Assembly: GCA_029624765.1 (NCBI GenBank)
Contig: JARSSO010000016.1
Span: 62,001-126,000 of the forward strand
Direction: 5' to 3'
From: Candidatus Contendibacter sp.
Lineage (GTDB): Bacteria > Pseudomonadota > Gammaproteobacteria > Competibacterales > Competibacteraceae
Length of the DNA: 64,000 nucleotides
The notes under the pieces were generated by a model. The model had not been told where the DNA came from and did not search any database. It was given only the letters and a program-made list of their open reading frames with translations. Within the stretch, counting starts at the first letter, position 1, and each line of letters starts with the position of its first letter. A program made the translations under genes and the position numbers. This document shows positions 17,747 to 26,362 of this stretch, piece by piece.

Positions 17747-17778
17747 CCGCTCAACCGCTCAACCGCTCAACCGCTCAT
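17747..17778. repeat. 8-bp tandem repeat at the 3' end of ubiT
   Basis: Four units of CCGCTCAA lie head to tail (17747-17754, 17755-17762, 17763-17770, and 17771-17778 with one changed base). The ubiT stop codon is inside the array. On the minus strand the unit reads GAGCGGTT, which closes the frame with TGA after two and a quarter units, so added units would not lengthen the protein. Confidence 0.85.
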
Positions 17779-18280
17779 ATCCAGTCATCAGCCCGTTGAC
17801 GGCGCGCAACAACGGCGGCAGCGGCCCACCCAGCGCCTCCGGGTCCATCCCGTCCAACAGATTTTTCAATTCCAGCCCCAGGGCGGTATCGCCCTCCATC
17901 ACCACCCGGCGGTTGAAAAACAGCGTATCGGAATCCTCGCGGCGGGTGGCCAGCGCCAGAAAGTCGTAAAGCGTGCCGCTGATGGTCAAATCCGGCACTT
18001 GCGCGGACTGACAAGGCACGAAACCGGCGGGACCCGCATAGCGAAACCGGTATTCCACCTGGGCATCGCGCACCTTGATCGCCAGCACCCGGTCACGTAG
18101 AAACTGAAACTCGTCGTTTTGTTGAATCCGGGTGGCGAACAGCATGTTCAACGCCGTGGTCAGAATGGTCGAATGCACCGGGCCGGGAATCCATTTCAAC
18201 GGCAGCGCCAGCGGTGTCGGCAGGGTGGGGCGGGGTGGGAACAGCGAATGGAGGGTGGCCTGGAACATGGCGTCGATCAC
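17759..18280 (-). CDS. ubiT: UbiT-like SCP2-domain protein of ubiquinone biosynthesis
   Basis: A 173-residue SCP2 sterol-carrier-fold protein closely resembling UbiT (YhbT). The diagnostic block is LATRREDSDTLFFNRRVVMEGDTALGL (split here as ATRREDSDTLFF, NRRVVMEGDT and LGLELKNLLD). UbiT is an accessory factor that binds isoprenoid quinone precursors and, with the UbiU-UbiV hydroxylase, allows oxygen-independent ubiquinone synthesis. Neither ubiU nor ubiV is in this window. It lies 12 bases after rho on the same strand, so it may be in a trxA-rho-ubiT transcript. The GTG at 18280 was used; an ATG at 18268 is possible. Confidence 0.85.
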   Translation of the reverse strand: MIDAMFQATLHSLFPPRPTLPTPLALPLKWIPGPVHSTILTTALNMLFATRIQQNDEFQFLRDRVLAIKVRDAQVEYRFRYAGPAGFVPCQSAQVPDLTISGTLYDFLALATRREDSDTLFFNRRVVMEGDTALGLELKNLLDGMDPEALGGPLPPLLRAVNGLMTGYERLSG

Positions 18281-18292
18281 ACCGTGACTGCC

Positions 18293-19549
18293 TCAGCGTT
18301 TCATGGACTCGAAAAATTCCTTGTTGGTCTTGGTGTTCTTGAGCCGTTCCAACAGGAATTCCATCGCTTGCAACTCGTCCATCGGGTGCAGCAGCTTGCG
18401 CAGGATCCACATCTTCTGCAAATCGTCCGGGTCGGCCAACAGTTCCTCGCGGCGCGTGCCGGAGCGGTTGATGTCGATGGCCGGAAAGACCCGCTTCTCG
18501 GAAATCCGCCGGTCGAGATGGATTTCCATGTTGCCGGTACCCTTAAACTCCTCGTAGATCACGTCGTCCATGCGCGAGCCGGTGTCGATCAGGGTGGTGG
18601 CGATGATGGTCAGCGAGCCGCCTTCCTCGATGTTGCGGGCCGCGCCGAAGAACCGCTTGGGTTTTTGCAAGGCGTTGGCGTCCACGCCGCCGGTTAGCAC
18701 CTTGCCGGATGCCGGCACCACGGTGTTGTAGGCCCGGGCCAGCCGGGTGATGGAATCCAGCAGGATCACCACGTCGCGCTTGTGCTCGACCAGCCGCTTG
18801 GCCTTGTCGTTCACCATTTCCGCCACCTGGACATGGCGGGTGGCCGGCTCGTCGAAGGTGCTGGCGATCACCTCGCCGCGCACCGACCGCTGCATTTCGG
18901 TCACTTCCTCCGGCCGTTCGTCGATCAGCAGCACGATCAGGTAACACTCGGGGTGGTTGGCGGCGATGCTCTGGGCGATGTTCTGCAACATCATGGTCTT
19001 GCCGGCCTTGGGCGGCGACACGATCAGACCGCGCTGGCCCTTGCCGATCGGGGCGATCAGATCGATCACCCGGGCCGTGATGTCCTCGGTGCTGCCGTTG
19101 CCACGCTCCAGCGTCAGCCGGTCGTCGGCGTGCAACGGGGTCAGGTTCTCGAACAGCACCTTGTTCTTGGAGGCTTCCGGCGGCTCGAAATTGATGTCGC
19201 CGACCTTGAGCAGGGCGAAGTAGCGCTCGCCTTCCTTGGGCGGACGAATCTTGCCGCTCACCGTGTCGCCGGTGCGCAGGTTGAAGCGGCGGATCTGGCT
19301 GGGCGAGACGTAGATGTCGTCGGGGCCGGCCAGATAGGAACTGTCGGCGGAGCGCAGGAAGCCGAAACCGTCTTGCAGGATTTCCAGCACGCCGTCGCCG
19401 GAAATGTCCTCGCCGTTCTTGGCGAGCGCCTTGAGGATGGCGAAGATCACATCCTGCTTGCGCGAGCGCGCCATGCCTTCGAGCTTGAGCTCCTGTGCGA
19501 TGGCGATCAGGTCGGCGGCGGATTTTTTCTTGAGTTCAGTCAGATTCAT
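18293..19549 (-). CDS. rho: transcription termination factor Rho
   Basis: A 418-residue Rho helicase. The N-terminal Rho_N segment begins [14 protein letters not shown]. The RNA-binding cold-shock-like domain contains [23 protein letters not shown] (as DGFGFLR and DDIYVSPSQ). The ATPase has P-loop [11 protein letters not shown], Walker [16 protein letters not shown] and the Q/R loops around [16 protein letters not shown]. It ends typical transcripts by RNA translocation. The ATG at 19549 gives the standard length and N-terminus. trxA lies 203 bases upstream on the same strand, as in Escherichia coli; this leader may host the usual autoregulation. Confidence 0.98.
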   Translation of the reverse strand: MNLTELKKKSAADLIAIAQELKLEGMARSRKQDVIFAILKALAKNGEDISGDGVLEILQDGFGFLRSADSSYLAGPDDIYVSPSQIRRFNLRTGDTVSGKIRPPKEGERYFALLKVGDINFEPPEASKNKVLFENLTPLHADDRLTLERGNGSTEDITARVIDLIAPIGKGQRGLIVSPPKAGKTMMLQNIAQSIAANHPECYLIVLLIDERPEEVTEMQRSVRGEVIASTFDEPATRHVQVAEMVNDKAKRLVEHKRDVVILLDSITRLARAYNTVVPASGKVLTGGVDANALQKPKRFFGAARNIEEGGSLTIIATTLIDTGSRMDDVIYEEFKGTGNMEIHLDRRISEKRVFPAIDINRSGTRREELLADPDDLQKMWILRKLLHPMDELQAMEFLLERLKNTKTNKEFFESMKR

Positions 19550-19752
19550 GGAAGCAACAGGCTCGGGGCGGCGGGCGCGGCGAACGCGCGTCCGTGGAGA
19601 GGGATGAAGGGGTGCTCCTGGGTTGGAGGCCGAACCGGACAAGGGCGGGGCAGCGCGAGGAGTGATTGCGGGATGGATAGCGGTACGACGCGATCTACGC
19701 TAGCACGGCCACGAAGCGGCGTCTACCTTGGGGCGGGCGCCGTTCGCGCGAC

Positions 19753-20082
19753 TCAACGCAGGCTACCGTCGAGGAAGGCGACCAGTTGCGATTTGGACAA
19801 GGCGCCGACCTTGGTGGCCTCGACGTTGCCGTTGCGGAACAACATCAAGGTAGGAATGCCGCGAATGCCGTACTTGGGTGGCGTGGCCTGATTTTCGTCC
19901 ACGTTCAGCTTGCAGATTTTGATACGCCCCGCATAGTCGGCGGCGATGTCGTCCAGGATCGGGGCGATCATTCGGCAGGGACCGCACCATTCGGCCCAGT
20001 AGTCGACCAGTACCGGTTGCTCGGCCTTGAGCACTTCGGCCTCAAAGGTGTCATCGGTAATATGCGTAATTCGCTCACTCAC
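19753..20082 (-). CDS. trxA: thioredoxin TrxA
   Basis: A 109-residue thioredoxin with the redox motif [12 protein letters not shown] and the cis-proline region [13 protein letters not shown]. It reduces protein disulfides and serves ribonucleotide reductase and PAPS reductase. The length and start ([14 protein letters not shown]) match the family. It is divergent from rhlB and precedes rho, the same neighbourhood as in enterobacteria. Confidence 0.98.
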   Translation of the reverse strand: MSERITHITDDTFEAEVLKAEQPVLVDYWAEWCGPCRMIAPILDDIAADYAGRIKICKLNVDENQATPPKYGIRGIPTLMLFRNGNVEATKVGALSKSQLVAFLDGSLR

Positions 20083-20343
20083 GGATCAGATTCTCCAGTT
20101 CGGAAGGGCAGGGGGAGGTGGTTCGCCGACGCAAGGATTCATCGGGAAGCACGGAGCCGATCAAGCGGATGGCGGAACGACCGTCTAAGGGATGGCCGCG
20201 AAAATCAGCGGCGCGCGGCATTCAACGAGGGATATTGTGGCAAAATAATCCGTCGGGGCACAAATTTCTTTCAATTCATTTCAGCCCAAACCGGGCGTTC
20301 GCGCAAGCCCCCCACCCTGTTCATCCGGGATCATCGCCAACCC

Positions 20344-21612
20344 ATGCAAACCGATCATTTGACCCATGTCCCGTTTTCCGCGCTTGGCCTGAGCGATTCG
20401 TTGTTGGAGAGCGTGGAGGATGCCGGCTTCGTCTACTGCACGCCGATCCAGGCCGCCACCCTGCCGCTGGCGCTCAAGGGCCGGGACATCGCCGGTCAGG
20501 CCCAGACCGGCACCGGCAAGACCGCCGCTTTTCTACTCGCCACCCTGCATCACCTGATGGAAACTCCTGTCGCCGAGGACGCTGTTGGTCCTTGGGCCAT
20601 CGTCGTTGCTCCGACCCGCGAACTGGCGGTGCAGATCCACCGCGACGCCGAACTGCTCGGTCGCTACACCGGCCTTAAATGCGTCGTCGTGTTCGGCGGC
20701 GCCGGCTACGACACTCAGCGCCGTCAGCTTGAAGCCGGGGTGGACGTGCTGATCGGTACGCCCGGCCGGCTGATCGACTACTACAAACAGGGGGTCTACA
20801 AGCTCAACCAGATCGAGGTGGTGGTGCTGGACGAAGCCGACCGCATGTTCGATCTTGGCTTCATCGCCGACATCCGCTACCTGCTGCGCAAGATGCCCGC
20901 GCCCGACCAGCGCATCAACATGCTGTTCTCGGCGACCCTGAGCAACCGGGTCATGGAATTGGCCTATGAGCACATGAACAACCCCCAGGTGATCCGGGTC
21001 GAGGCCGAGCACGTGACCGCCGACAAGGTGCGCCAGGCCCTGTATCACGTCTCCGCACACGACAAGATCGCCTTGTTGCTGGGGGTGCTGCGCCAGCAGG
21101 AACCCAAGCGCATCATGATCTTCGTCAATACCAAGAAAGCGGCCGACCGGGTCACCGGCTATCTGCTGGGCAACGGTTACCAGGCCGGTGTCCTGTCGGG
21201 CGACATTCCCCAGCAAAAGCGGCTCAAATTGCTGGAAGCGTTCCAGCGCGGCGAGCTACCAATCCTGGTGGCGACCGACGTGGCGGCGCGCGGCCTGCAT
21301 ATTCCGGACGTGACCCACGTCATCAACTTCGATCTGCCGCAGGATCGGGAGGACTACGTCCATCGCATCGGCCGCACCGCCCGCATCGGCGCCAGCGGCG
21401 ACGCCATCAGCTTCGCCTGCGAACAGTACGTCTATTCGCTGCCGGACATCGAGGACTTCATCGGCCAGAAGATTCCGGTGCTGCCGATAACCGAGGAACT
21501 GCTGGTCGAGTACAAGCCGCCCCGGCGGATGGAGCGGCACCGGCCGCCGCTGGCGGGCGGCGAGCGGAGTCGCGGTCGCGCGCCGCACCGGCGGGCGCCG
21601 CATCGTGCCTGA
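20344..21612 (+). CDS. rhlB: DEAD-box ATP-dependent RNA helicase RhlB
   Basis: A 422-residue DEAD-box helicase. Motifs in order: Q motif (YCTPIQAATLP), motif I AQTGTGKTA, PTRELAVQI, GTPGRL, motif II VLDEADRMFD, SAT in LFSATL, VATDVAARGLHI and HRIGRTARIG. The start MQTDHLTHVPFSALGL is RhlB-like. A short arginine-rich tail follows the core. RhlB unwinds RNA for the degradosome; RNase E is not in the window. The ATG at 20344 is used although the open frame extends upstream, because the family N-terminus begins here. Its stop lies 25 bases before the gamma-glutamyltransferase start. Confidence 0.96.
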   Translation: MQTDHLTHVPFSALGLSDSLLESVEDAGFVYCTPIQAATLPLALKGRDIAGQAQTGTGKTAAFLLATLHHLMETPVAEDAVGPWAIVVAPTRELAVQIHRDAELLGRYTGLKCVVVFGGAGYDTQRRQLEAGVDVLIGTPGRLIDYYKQGVYKLNQIEVVVLDEADRMFDLGFIADIRYLLRKMPAPDQRINMLFSATLSNRVMELAYEHMNNPQVIRVEAEHVTADKVRQALYHVSAHDKIALLLGVLRQQEPKRIMIFVNTKKAADRVTGYLLGNGYQAGVLSGDIPQQKRLKLLEAFQRGELPILVATDVAARGLHIPDVTHVINFDLPQDREDYVHRIGRTARIGASGDAISFACEQYVYSLPDIEDFIGQKIPVLPITEELLVEYKPPRRMERHRPPLAGGERSRGRAPHRRAPHRA

Positions 21613-21637
21613 GCGGCGGCCAGGGAGCGGCACGTTC

Positions 21638-23158
21638 ATGACGGCTTCCAGATCGGGCCAGGCCGGCGTCGCCAGCGGTCATCCGCGCGTGACCGAGGCA
21701 GCCGCCGAAATCCTGCGCGCCGGCGGCAATGCCTTCGACGCCGTGGTCGCGGCCGGGTTTGCCGCCACCGTGGCTGAACCGGCGCTGACCAGTCTCGGCG
21801 GCGGCGGTTTCCTGCTGGCCCGCACCGCCCAGGGCCATGCGGTACTGTTCGACTTTTTCGTGGACACGCCGGGCCGGGGCCTGCCGGCTGGCCAGCTTGA
21901 ACCCCATTTTCTGCCGGTGACCGTGCGGTTTCCCGCCAGCGAGCAGATTTTCAACGTCGGCATGGGATCGGTGGCGGCCCCTGGCGCGCTGCGCGGTTAC
22001 CTGCACGTCCATCGGCGACTGGGCCGACTACCGCTACGCGAGGTGCTGGCGCCAGCCGTCCACCTGGCCCGCGCCGGCGTGACGATCAATCACAAGCAAG
22101 CCTATTTTCTCGACCTGCTGACGCCGATCATGACCCTGACCGCCGCCGGTCGGGCGCTGTTCGCGCCGGGGGGGTGCTATTTGGGCGAGGGCGACGTTCA
22201 CCGCAATCCCGATTTGGCGGCGTTTTTGGAAACGTTGCCCGCCGATGGCGAACGGGAGTTTTATCAGGGCGAACTGGCCCGGCGCATCGCCCGGGAGATG
22301 GCCGAAGGCGGCGGACTGCTGACCGAAACCGATCTGGCCGCCTGCCGGGTGATCGAACGCGAGCCGCTGTCGGTCCATTACCGCGGCGGTCGGCTGTTGA
22401 CCAATCCGCCGCCTTCGTTCGGCGGTTCGCTGCTGGCCTTGGCGCTGCGGTTGCTGGAAGCGCGCGAGGTCACTCCTCTCGGCTTCGGTTCGCCGGCCCA
22501 TTTGACGCTGCTGGTCGCGGTGATGGGGGAGGTGGATCGCCGCCGGATCGAGGGTTATCTCAGTCCCACCGATCTGGATTCGACCGGTTTGGCCGAAAGC
22601 CGGGACCGGGTGCGCGTTGCCTCCGGCGGCACCACGCACGTCAGCGTGTGCGACGCCGAAGGCAACGCCGCCAGCATGACCACCTCCAACGGCGAGGGAT
22701 CGGGCTATTTCGCGCCCGGTACCGGCATCATGCTCAACAACATGATGGGTGAGGACGATCTGCATCCGGAGGGATTCCACGTCAGTCCGCCGGGGCTGCG
22801 GGTGGCTTCGATGATGGCGCCGTCGTTGTTGTTGGCCGGGGGGGCGGTGCGATTGACCCTGGGCAGCGGCGGCAGCAAGCGCATCCGGACCGCTCTGCTG
22901 CAAGTGATCAGCAACACGGTCGATTTCGGCATGAAGCCGCGGGATGCGGTCGAAGCGCCGCGCCTGCACTGGGACGGCGAGCGGATCCAGATCGAGCCGG
23001 GCTTTTCCGAACCGGCGCTGGCGGCCTTGGCGGAGCGGTGGCCGGTCAACCGCTGGACGGTCCAGGACGTGTATTTCGGCGGAGTTCATGCGGTGGCGCC
23101 CGACGGCGCCGGGGCCGGCGACCCGCGGCGCGGCGGTTGTGCCGCGACGGTTGCCTGA
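21638..23158 (+). CDS. gamma-glutamyltransferase family protein without signal peptide
   Basis: A 506-residue Ntn hydrolase of the gamma-glutamyltranspeptidase family. The N-terminal half shows AAAEILRAGGNAFDAVVAAG and TSLGGGGFLLAR. The self-processing site is GGTTHVSVCDAEGN, whose threonine would become the N-terminal nucleophile of the small subunit. The oxyanion region FAPGTGIMLNNMMGE is present. No signal peptide is visible, so it may act in the cytosol, unlike the periplasmic glutathione-degrading enzyme; its substrate is therefore uncertain. The ATG at 21638 has an AGGGAG ribosome binding site. A GTG at 21605 overlapping the rhlB end is an alternative start. Confidence 0.86.
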   Translation: MTASRSGQAGVASGHPRVTEAAAEILRAGGNAFDAVVAAGFAATVAEPALTSLGGGGFLLARTAQGHAVLFDFFVDTPGRGLPAGQLEPHFLPVTVRFPASEQIFNVGMGSVAAPGALRGYLHVHRRLGRLPLREVLAPAVHLARAGVTINHKQAYFLDLLTPIMTLTAAGRALFAPGGCYLGEGDVHRNPDLAAFLETLPADGEREFYQGELARRIAREMAEGGGLLTETDLAACRVIEREPLSVHYRGGRLLTNPPPSFGGSLLALALRLLEAREVTPLGFGSPAHLTLLVAVMGEVDRRRIEGYLSPTDLDSTGLAESRDRVRVASGGTTHVSVCDAEGNAASMTTSNGEGSGYFAPGTGIMLNNMMGEDDLHPEGFHVSPPGLRVASMMAPSLLLAGGAVRLTLGSGGSKRIRTALLQVISNTVDFGMKPRDAVEAPRLHWDGERIQIEPGFSEPALAALAERWPVNRWTVQDVYFGGVHAVAPDGAGAGDPRRGGCAATVA

Positions 23159-23191
23159 ACCCGTTCCAGCCGGTCCCGCGAGGTGGAAAAC

Positions 23192-23929
23192 ATGATGTTG
23201 AAAAATGGCCCGTCGATTTCAGATGACCCAGGCCGGATCGTGGCTGAACCGCTGCTGACGGTTCCCTCCTGGGTGCGCGGTCTGGTTTTCGATTGCGACG
23301 GCACCCTGGTCGATACGTTGCCCCTGCATTACGCGGCCTGGGAGGAAACGTTCGCGGGGCTGGGTCTGCGCTGTCCGTTGGAGTTCCTCATGCGGCACAA
23401 CGGCAAGCCGACCGACTGGATCATCGCTCGATATGGCGTCGAGTTTGGTCATGCCATCGATGTCGCCCGGTTCACCGCCGACAAGGAACGGCGGACTTAC
23501 GCGCTGCTGGATCGAGCGCGTCCGCTGGAGCCGGTGGCGGCGCTGGCGCGGTGCCATCACGGTCGTCTGCCGATGGCGGTGGTATCGGGCAGCAACCGCC
23601 CCAACGTGGAGCGGGCGCTGGGAGCAGCCGGGCTGCGCGCCCTGTTTCCGGTGGTGCTGACCGCCGACGACGGCTTGCCGCCCAAGCCGGCGCCGGATTT
23701 GTTTCTTGAAGCGGCTCGCCGCCTGGCGGTGGCGCCCGACCGCTGTCAGGCATTCGAGGATGCCGACGCCGGACTGGAAGCGGCTCGCCGCGCCGGGATG
23801 CTGGCGACGGACGTGCGACCGTTTGGAGGAGGATATCGTTCAGGCAGCGATCCCGCTCAGGCGCAACAGCGGTTCGATCCTCGGCTCCCGGCCTCGAAAG
23901 GCGACGAAGCTGGCCAGGGCCGGGCGTGA
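23192..23929 (+). CDS. HAD-family phosphatase (beta-phosphoglucomutase / YqaB-like)
   Basis: A 245-residue HAD hydrolase of the subfamily containing beta-phosphoglucomutase and sugar-phosphate phosphatases. The nucleophile motif is LVFDCDGTLVDT, motif II is AVVSGSNRPN, the lysine is in LPPKPAPDLFLEAA and the acidic motif is AFEDADAGLEAARRAG. The cap domain sits at about residues 45-105. The ATG at 23192 follows AGGTGG. The last 30 codons read antisense through the end of prlC and are arginine/serine/proline rich; they probably add an unstructured tail. The substrate cannot be assigned. Confidence 0.85.
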   Translation: MMLKNGPSISDDPGRIVAEPLLTVPSWVRGLVFDCDGTLVDTLPLHYAAWEETFAGLGLRCPLEFLMRHNGKPTDWIIARYGVEFGHAIDVARFTADKERRTYALLDRARPLEPVAALARCHHGRLPMAVVSGSNRPNVERALGAAGLRALFPVVLTADDGLPPKPAPDLFLEAARRLAVAPDRCQAFEDADAGLEAARRAGMLATDVRPFGGGYRSGSDPAQAQQRFDPRLPASKGDEAGQGRA

Positions 23930-25879
23930 ACCGCCCGCTTCCAGGATGTTTTCCCGAAACCGCGCGCCGGTGGCCGGGTTGAAAATCCCGCTTTCCTCGA
24001 AGGCGCTGAAGGCGTCCGCCGACAGCACTTCCGCCCACTTGTAGCTGTAGTAGCCCGCCGCGTAGCCGCCGGCGAAGATGTGGGTAAAGGCATTGGCGAA
24101 GCGGTTCCAGGCTGGCGGGATGATGACCGCCACTTGTTGGCGTACCGCGTCCAGCATCTCCAGCACCCGCCCACCGCGCGCCGGATCGTAGTCGCGGTGC
24201 AACCGGAAATCGAACAGCCCGAATTCCAGTTGCCGCGCCATCGAGATGCCGGCCTGGAAATGCTTGGCCGCCACCATGCGCTGGTACAGGTCGTCCGGGA
24301 GCGGTTCGCCGGTTTGGTAATGACCCGCCAGCAAGTCCAGCGCCTCCCGCGCCCAGCACCAGTTTTCGAGAAACTGACTCGGCAGTTCCACCGCGTCCCA
24401 TTCCACGCCGTGAATGCCGGCCACCGGCAGGTAGTCCACCGTGGTCAACAGGTGATGCAACCCATGGCCGAATTCATGGAACAGGGTCAATACTTCGTTA
24501 TGGGTCAGCAGGGCCGGATCGTCGCCCACCGGCGGGGTGAAGTTGCCCACCAGATACGCCGCCGGCAACCGTACCGCGTTGGCCAGTCGCCGTCGCGCCA
24601 GGCAGCCGTCCATCCATGCCCCGCCGCGCTTGTGGGGGCGGGCGTACAAATCCAGATAGAACCGCCCGCGCGGCTGACCGGCCGCATCGACGATTTCGTA
24701 GGCGCGCACGTCGGGGTGCCAGACTTCCACTGGGTCCAGCGGCCGAATGGCGATCCCGAACAGGCGTTCCGCCACCGCGAACAATCCCGCCAAGACGCGG
24801 GGCAGCGGGAAGTAGGGTCGCAACTCCTCCTGCGACAATCGATAGCGGTCCTGGCGCAGCTTTTCCGCGTAATAGCCGATGTCCCAGGCTTGCAGGTCGT
24901 CCACCCCGAACCGCTCGCGGGCGAAGGCTTGCAATTCCGCCAGTTCGCGCCGCGCCTGGGGCCGGACGCGGTGGGCAAGGTCGGCGAGAAATGCCAGCAC
25001 TTGATCCGGCGAGTCGGCCATCTTGGTGGCGAGCGAGTATTCGGTGTAATCGTGGAAGCTGAGTAATTGGGCCAGTTCGTGGCGCAGCGCCAGAATCCGT
25101 TCCATGACCGGCCCGTTGTCCCATTGGCCGCCGTTGGGTCCCTGATCCGAGGCGCGGGTGCAGTAGGCGCCGTACAATTCCCGTCGCAATTCGCGATCGT
25201 CGGCGTAGTTCAGCACCGGCAGGTACGACGGCAATTCCAGAGTCACCAACCAGCCGTCCAGCCCCCGCTGTTGCGCGGCTTGACGCGCCAGCGCCCGGGC
25301 CGATTCAGGTAGACCGGCCAGTTGCGCCGCGTCGGTCAGGAGTTTGGTCCAACCCTGGGTGGCGTCGAGCACGTTTTCCGAGAATTTGGCGCCGAGCTGG
25401 GTCAGTTCCCGCTGAATTTCCTTGTGGCGCGCCTGTTGCTCTGGCGGCAAGGCAATGCCGGAGAGGCGAAAATCGCGCAGGGCATCGGTGATCACCTTGC
25501 GCTGGGCCGGATCGATCCGGGCGTACTCCGGCCCCTCGGCGATTTGTCGATAGGCGCGGTACAGCGCTTCGTGCTGGCCCAGTTCGCTGTAATAGGCGCT
25601 GAGCTTGGGCAGGCAGGCGTTGTAAGCGGCGCGCAAGTCCTCGGAATCGCACACCGAGTGCAAGTGATTGACCGGCGACCACGTCTTGTTCAGCCGATCC
25701 TCCAGTTCCTCCAAAGGACGGATCAGATTGTCCCAGCCATAAACGGCGTTGGCGGCCAGCAGTCGCTCGATTTCGGCGCGGTTCTCGGCCAGCCAGTGGT
25801 CGATGGCGGGTTCGATGTGCGCCGGCCGGATGGCGGCATAGGCAGGCAGGTCGGCGGCGGTGAGGAGCGGGTTGGTCAT
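23840..25879 (-). CDS. prlC: oligopeptidase A (PrlC, M3 metallopeptidase)
   Basis: A 679-residue M3-family zinc peptidase that degrades short peptides, including cleaved signal peptides, in the cytosol. The zinc site is TLFHEFGHGLHHLL, with the downstream glutamate in the GIHGVEWDAVELPSQF region. The start MTNPLLTAADLPAY and the length match oligopeptidase A. The start at 25879 is preferred to the longer frame. It converges with the HAD gene, and the two coding ends overlap by 90 bases. Confidence 0.96.
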   Translation of the reverse strand: MTNPLLTAADLPAYAAIRPAHIEPAIDHWLAENRAEIERLLAANAVYGWDNLIRPLEELEDRLNKTWSPVNHLHSVCDSEDLRAAYNACLPKLSAYYSELGQHEALYRAYRQIAEGPEYARIDPAQRKVITDALRDFRLSGIALPPEQQARHKEIQRELTQLGAKFSENVLDATQGWTKLLTDAAQLAGLPESARALARQAAQQRGLDGWLVTLELPSYLPVLNYADDRELRRELYGAYCTRASDQGPNGGQWDNGPVMERILALRHELAQLLSFHDYTEYSLATKMADSPDQVLAFLADLAHRVRPQARRELAELQAFARERFGVDDLQAWDIGYYAEKLRQDRYRLSQEELRPYFPLPRVLAGLFAVAERLFGIAIRPLDPVEVWHPDVRAYEIVDAAGQPRGRFYLDLYARPHKRGGAWMDGCLARRRLANAVRLPAAYLVGNFTPPVGDDPALLTHNEVLTLFHEFGHGLHHLLTTVDYLPVAGIHGVEWDAVELPSQFLENWCWAREALDLLAGHYQTGEPLPDDLYQRMVAAKHFQAGISMARQLEFGLFDFRLHRDYDPARGGRVLEMLDAVRQQVAVIIPPAWNRFANAFTHIFAGGYAAGYYSYKWAEVLSADAFSAFEESGIFNPATGARFRENILEAGGSRPALASFVAFRGREPRIEPLLRLSGIAA

Positions 25880-26362
25880 GGGCGAGATTCTGAATTTGAT
25901 TTTGGTGAAGGCGCTTCGGATGTGCCCTGGGCTTGAAGGCCGCGCAAACATGCTTCTCAAGCATCGTGGAGGCCAGCGGGGAATACCATTCGGGTGTTCG
26001 TCGGGACTTCTCGCCGGTCGCCGCGATCGCGGTAATCACAACGGAAGGAATCCCGCTGAACTCATCCCGCCCAGGTGGCAACTTGGGTTATTATAAAACA
26101 CCGTCGCGCATCGTCGAATCAGGTGTCCTTACCATGCAAACCGCGCCTTCCCAAGCAGTCAACTCCCATGCACCCCATTGCTTCTGGCGACGTCCGAGTG
26201 AATAACGGCCGCCGCGCCGAATTCGTGCCCCGCTGAACCCGGCTCCATCCCTCGACACCCGCCCGCCCAAGCTCTTTCCAAGGCTCACCGCATGGTCTAG
26301 AGTTAGATCGTTCAGCGGACGACGAACCCGGGCCGTCCAGAAACTCACCTCATGGATCCGCC
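25880..26362. other. divergent intergenic region between prlC and pilB, no gene seen
   Basis: This 483-base stretch separates the divergent prlC and pilB genes. On the minus strand a perfect TATAAT (plus 26090-26095) lies about 200 bases upstream of prlC, without a convincing -35. On the plus strand nothing in front of pilB matches a sigma-70 or sigma-54 promoter well. Short open frames here, such as 26134-26205, show no family features, so they are not called. Confidence 0.6.

Noticed and set aside
26091..26348. 85-codon minus-strand frame in the prlC-pilB gap
   Set aside because: No family resemblance, no ribosome binding site, and it occupies the divergent promoter region.
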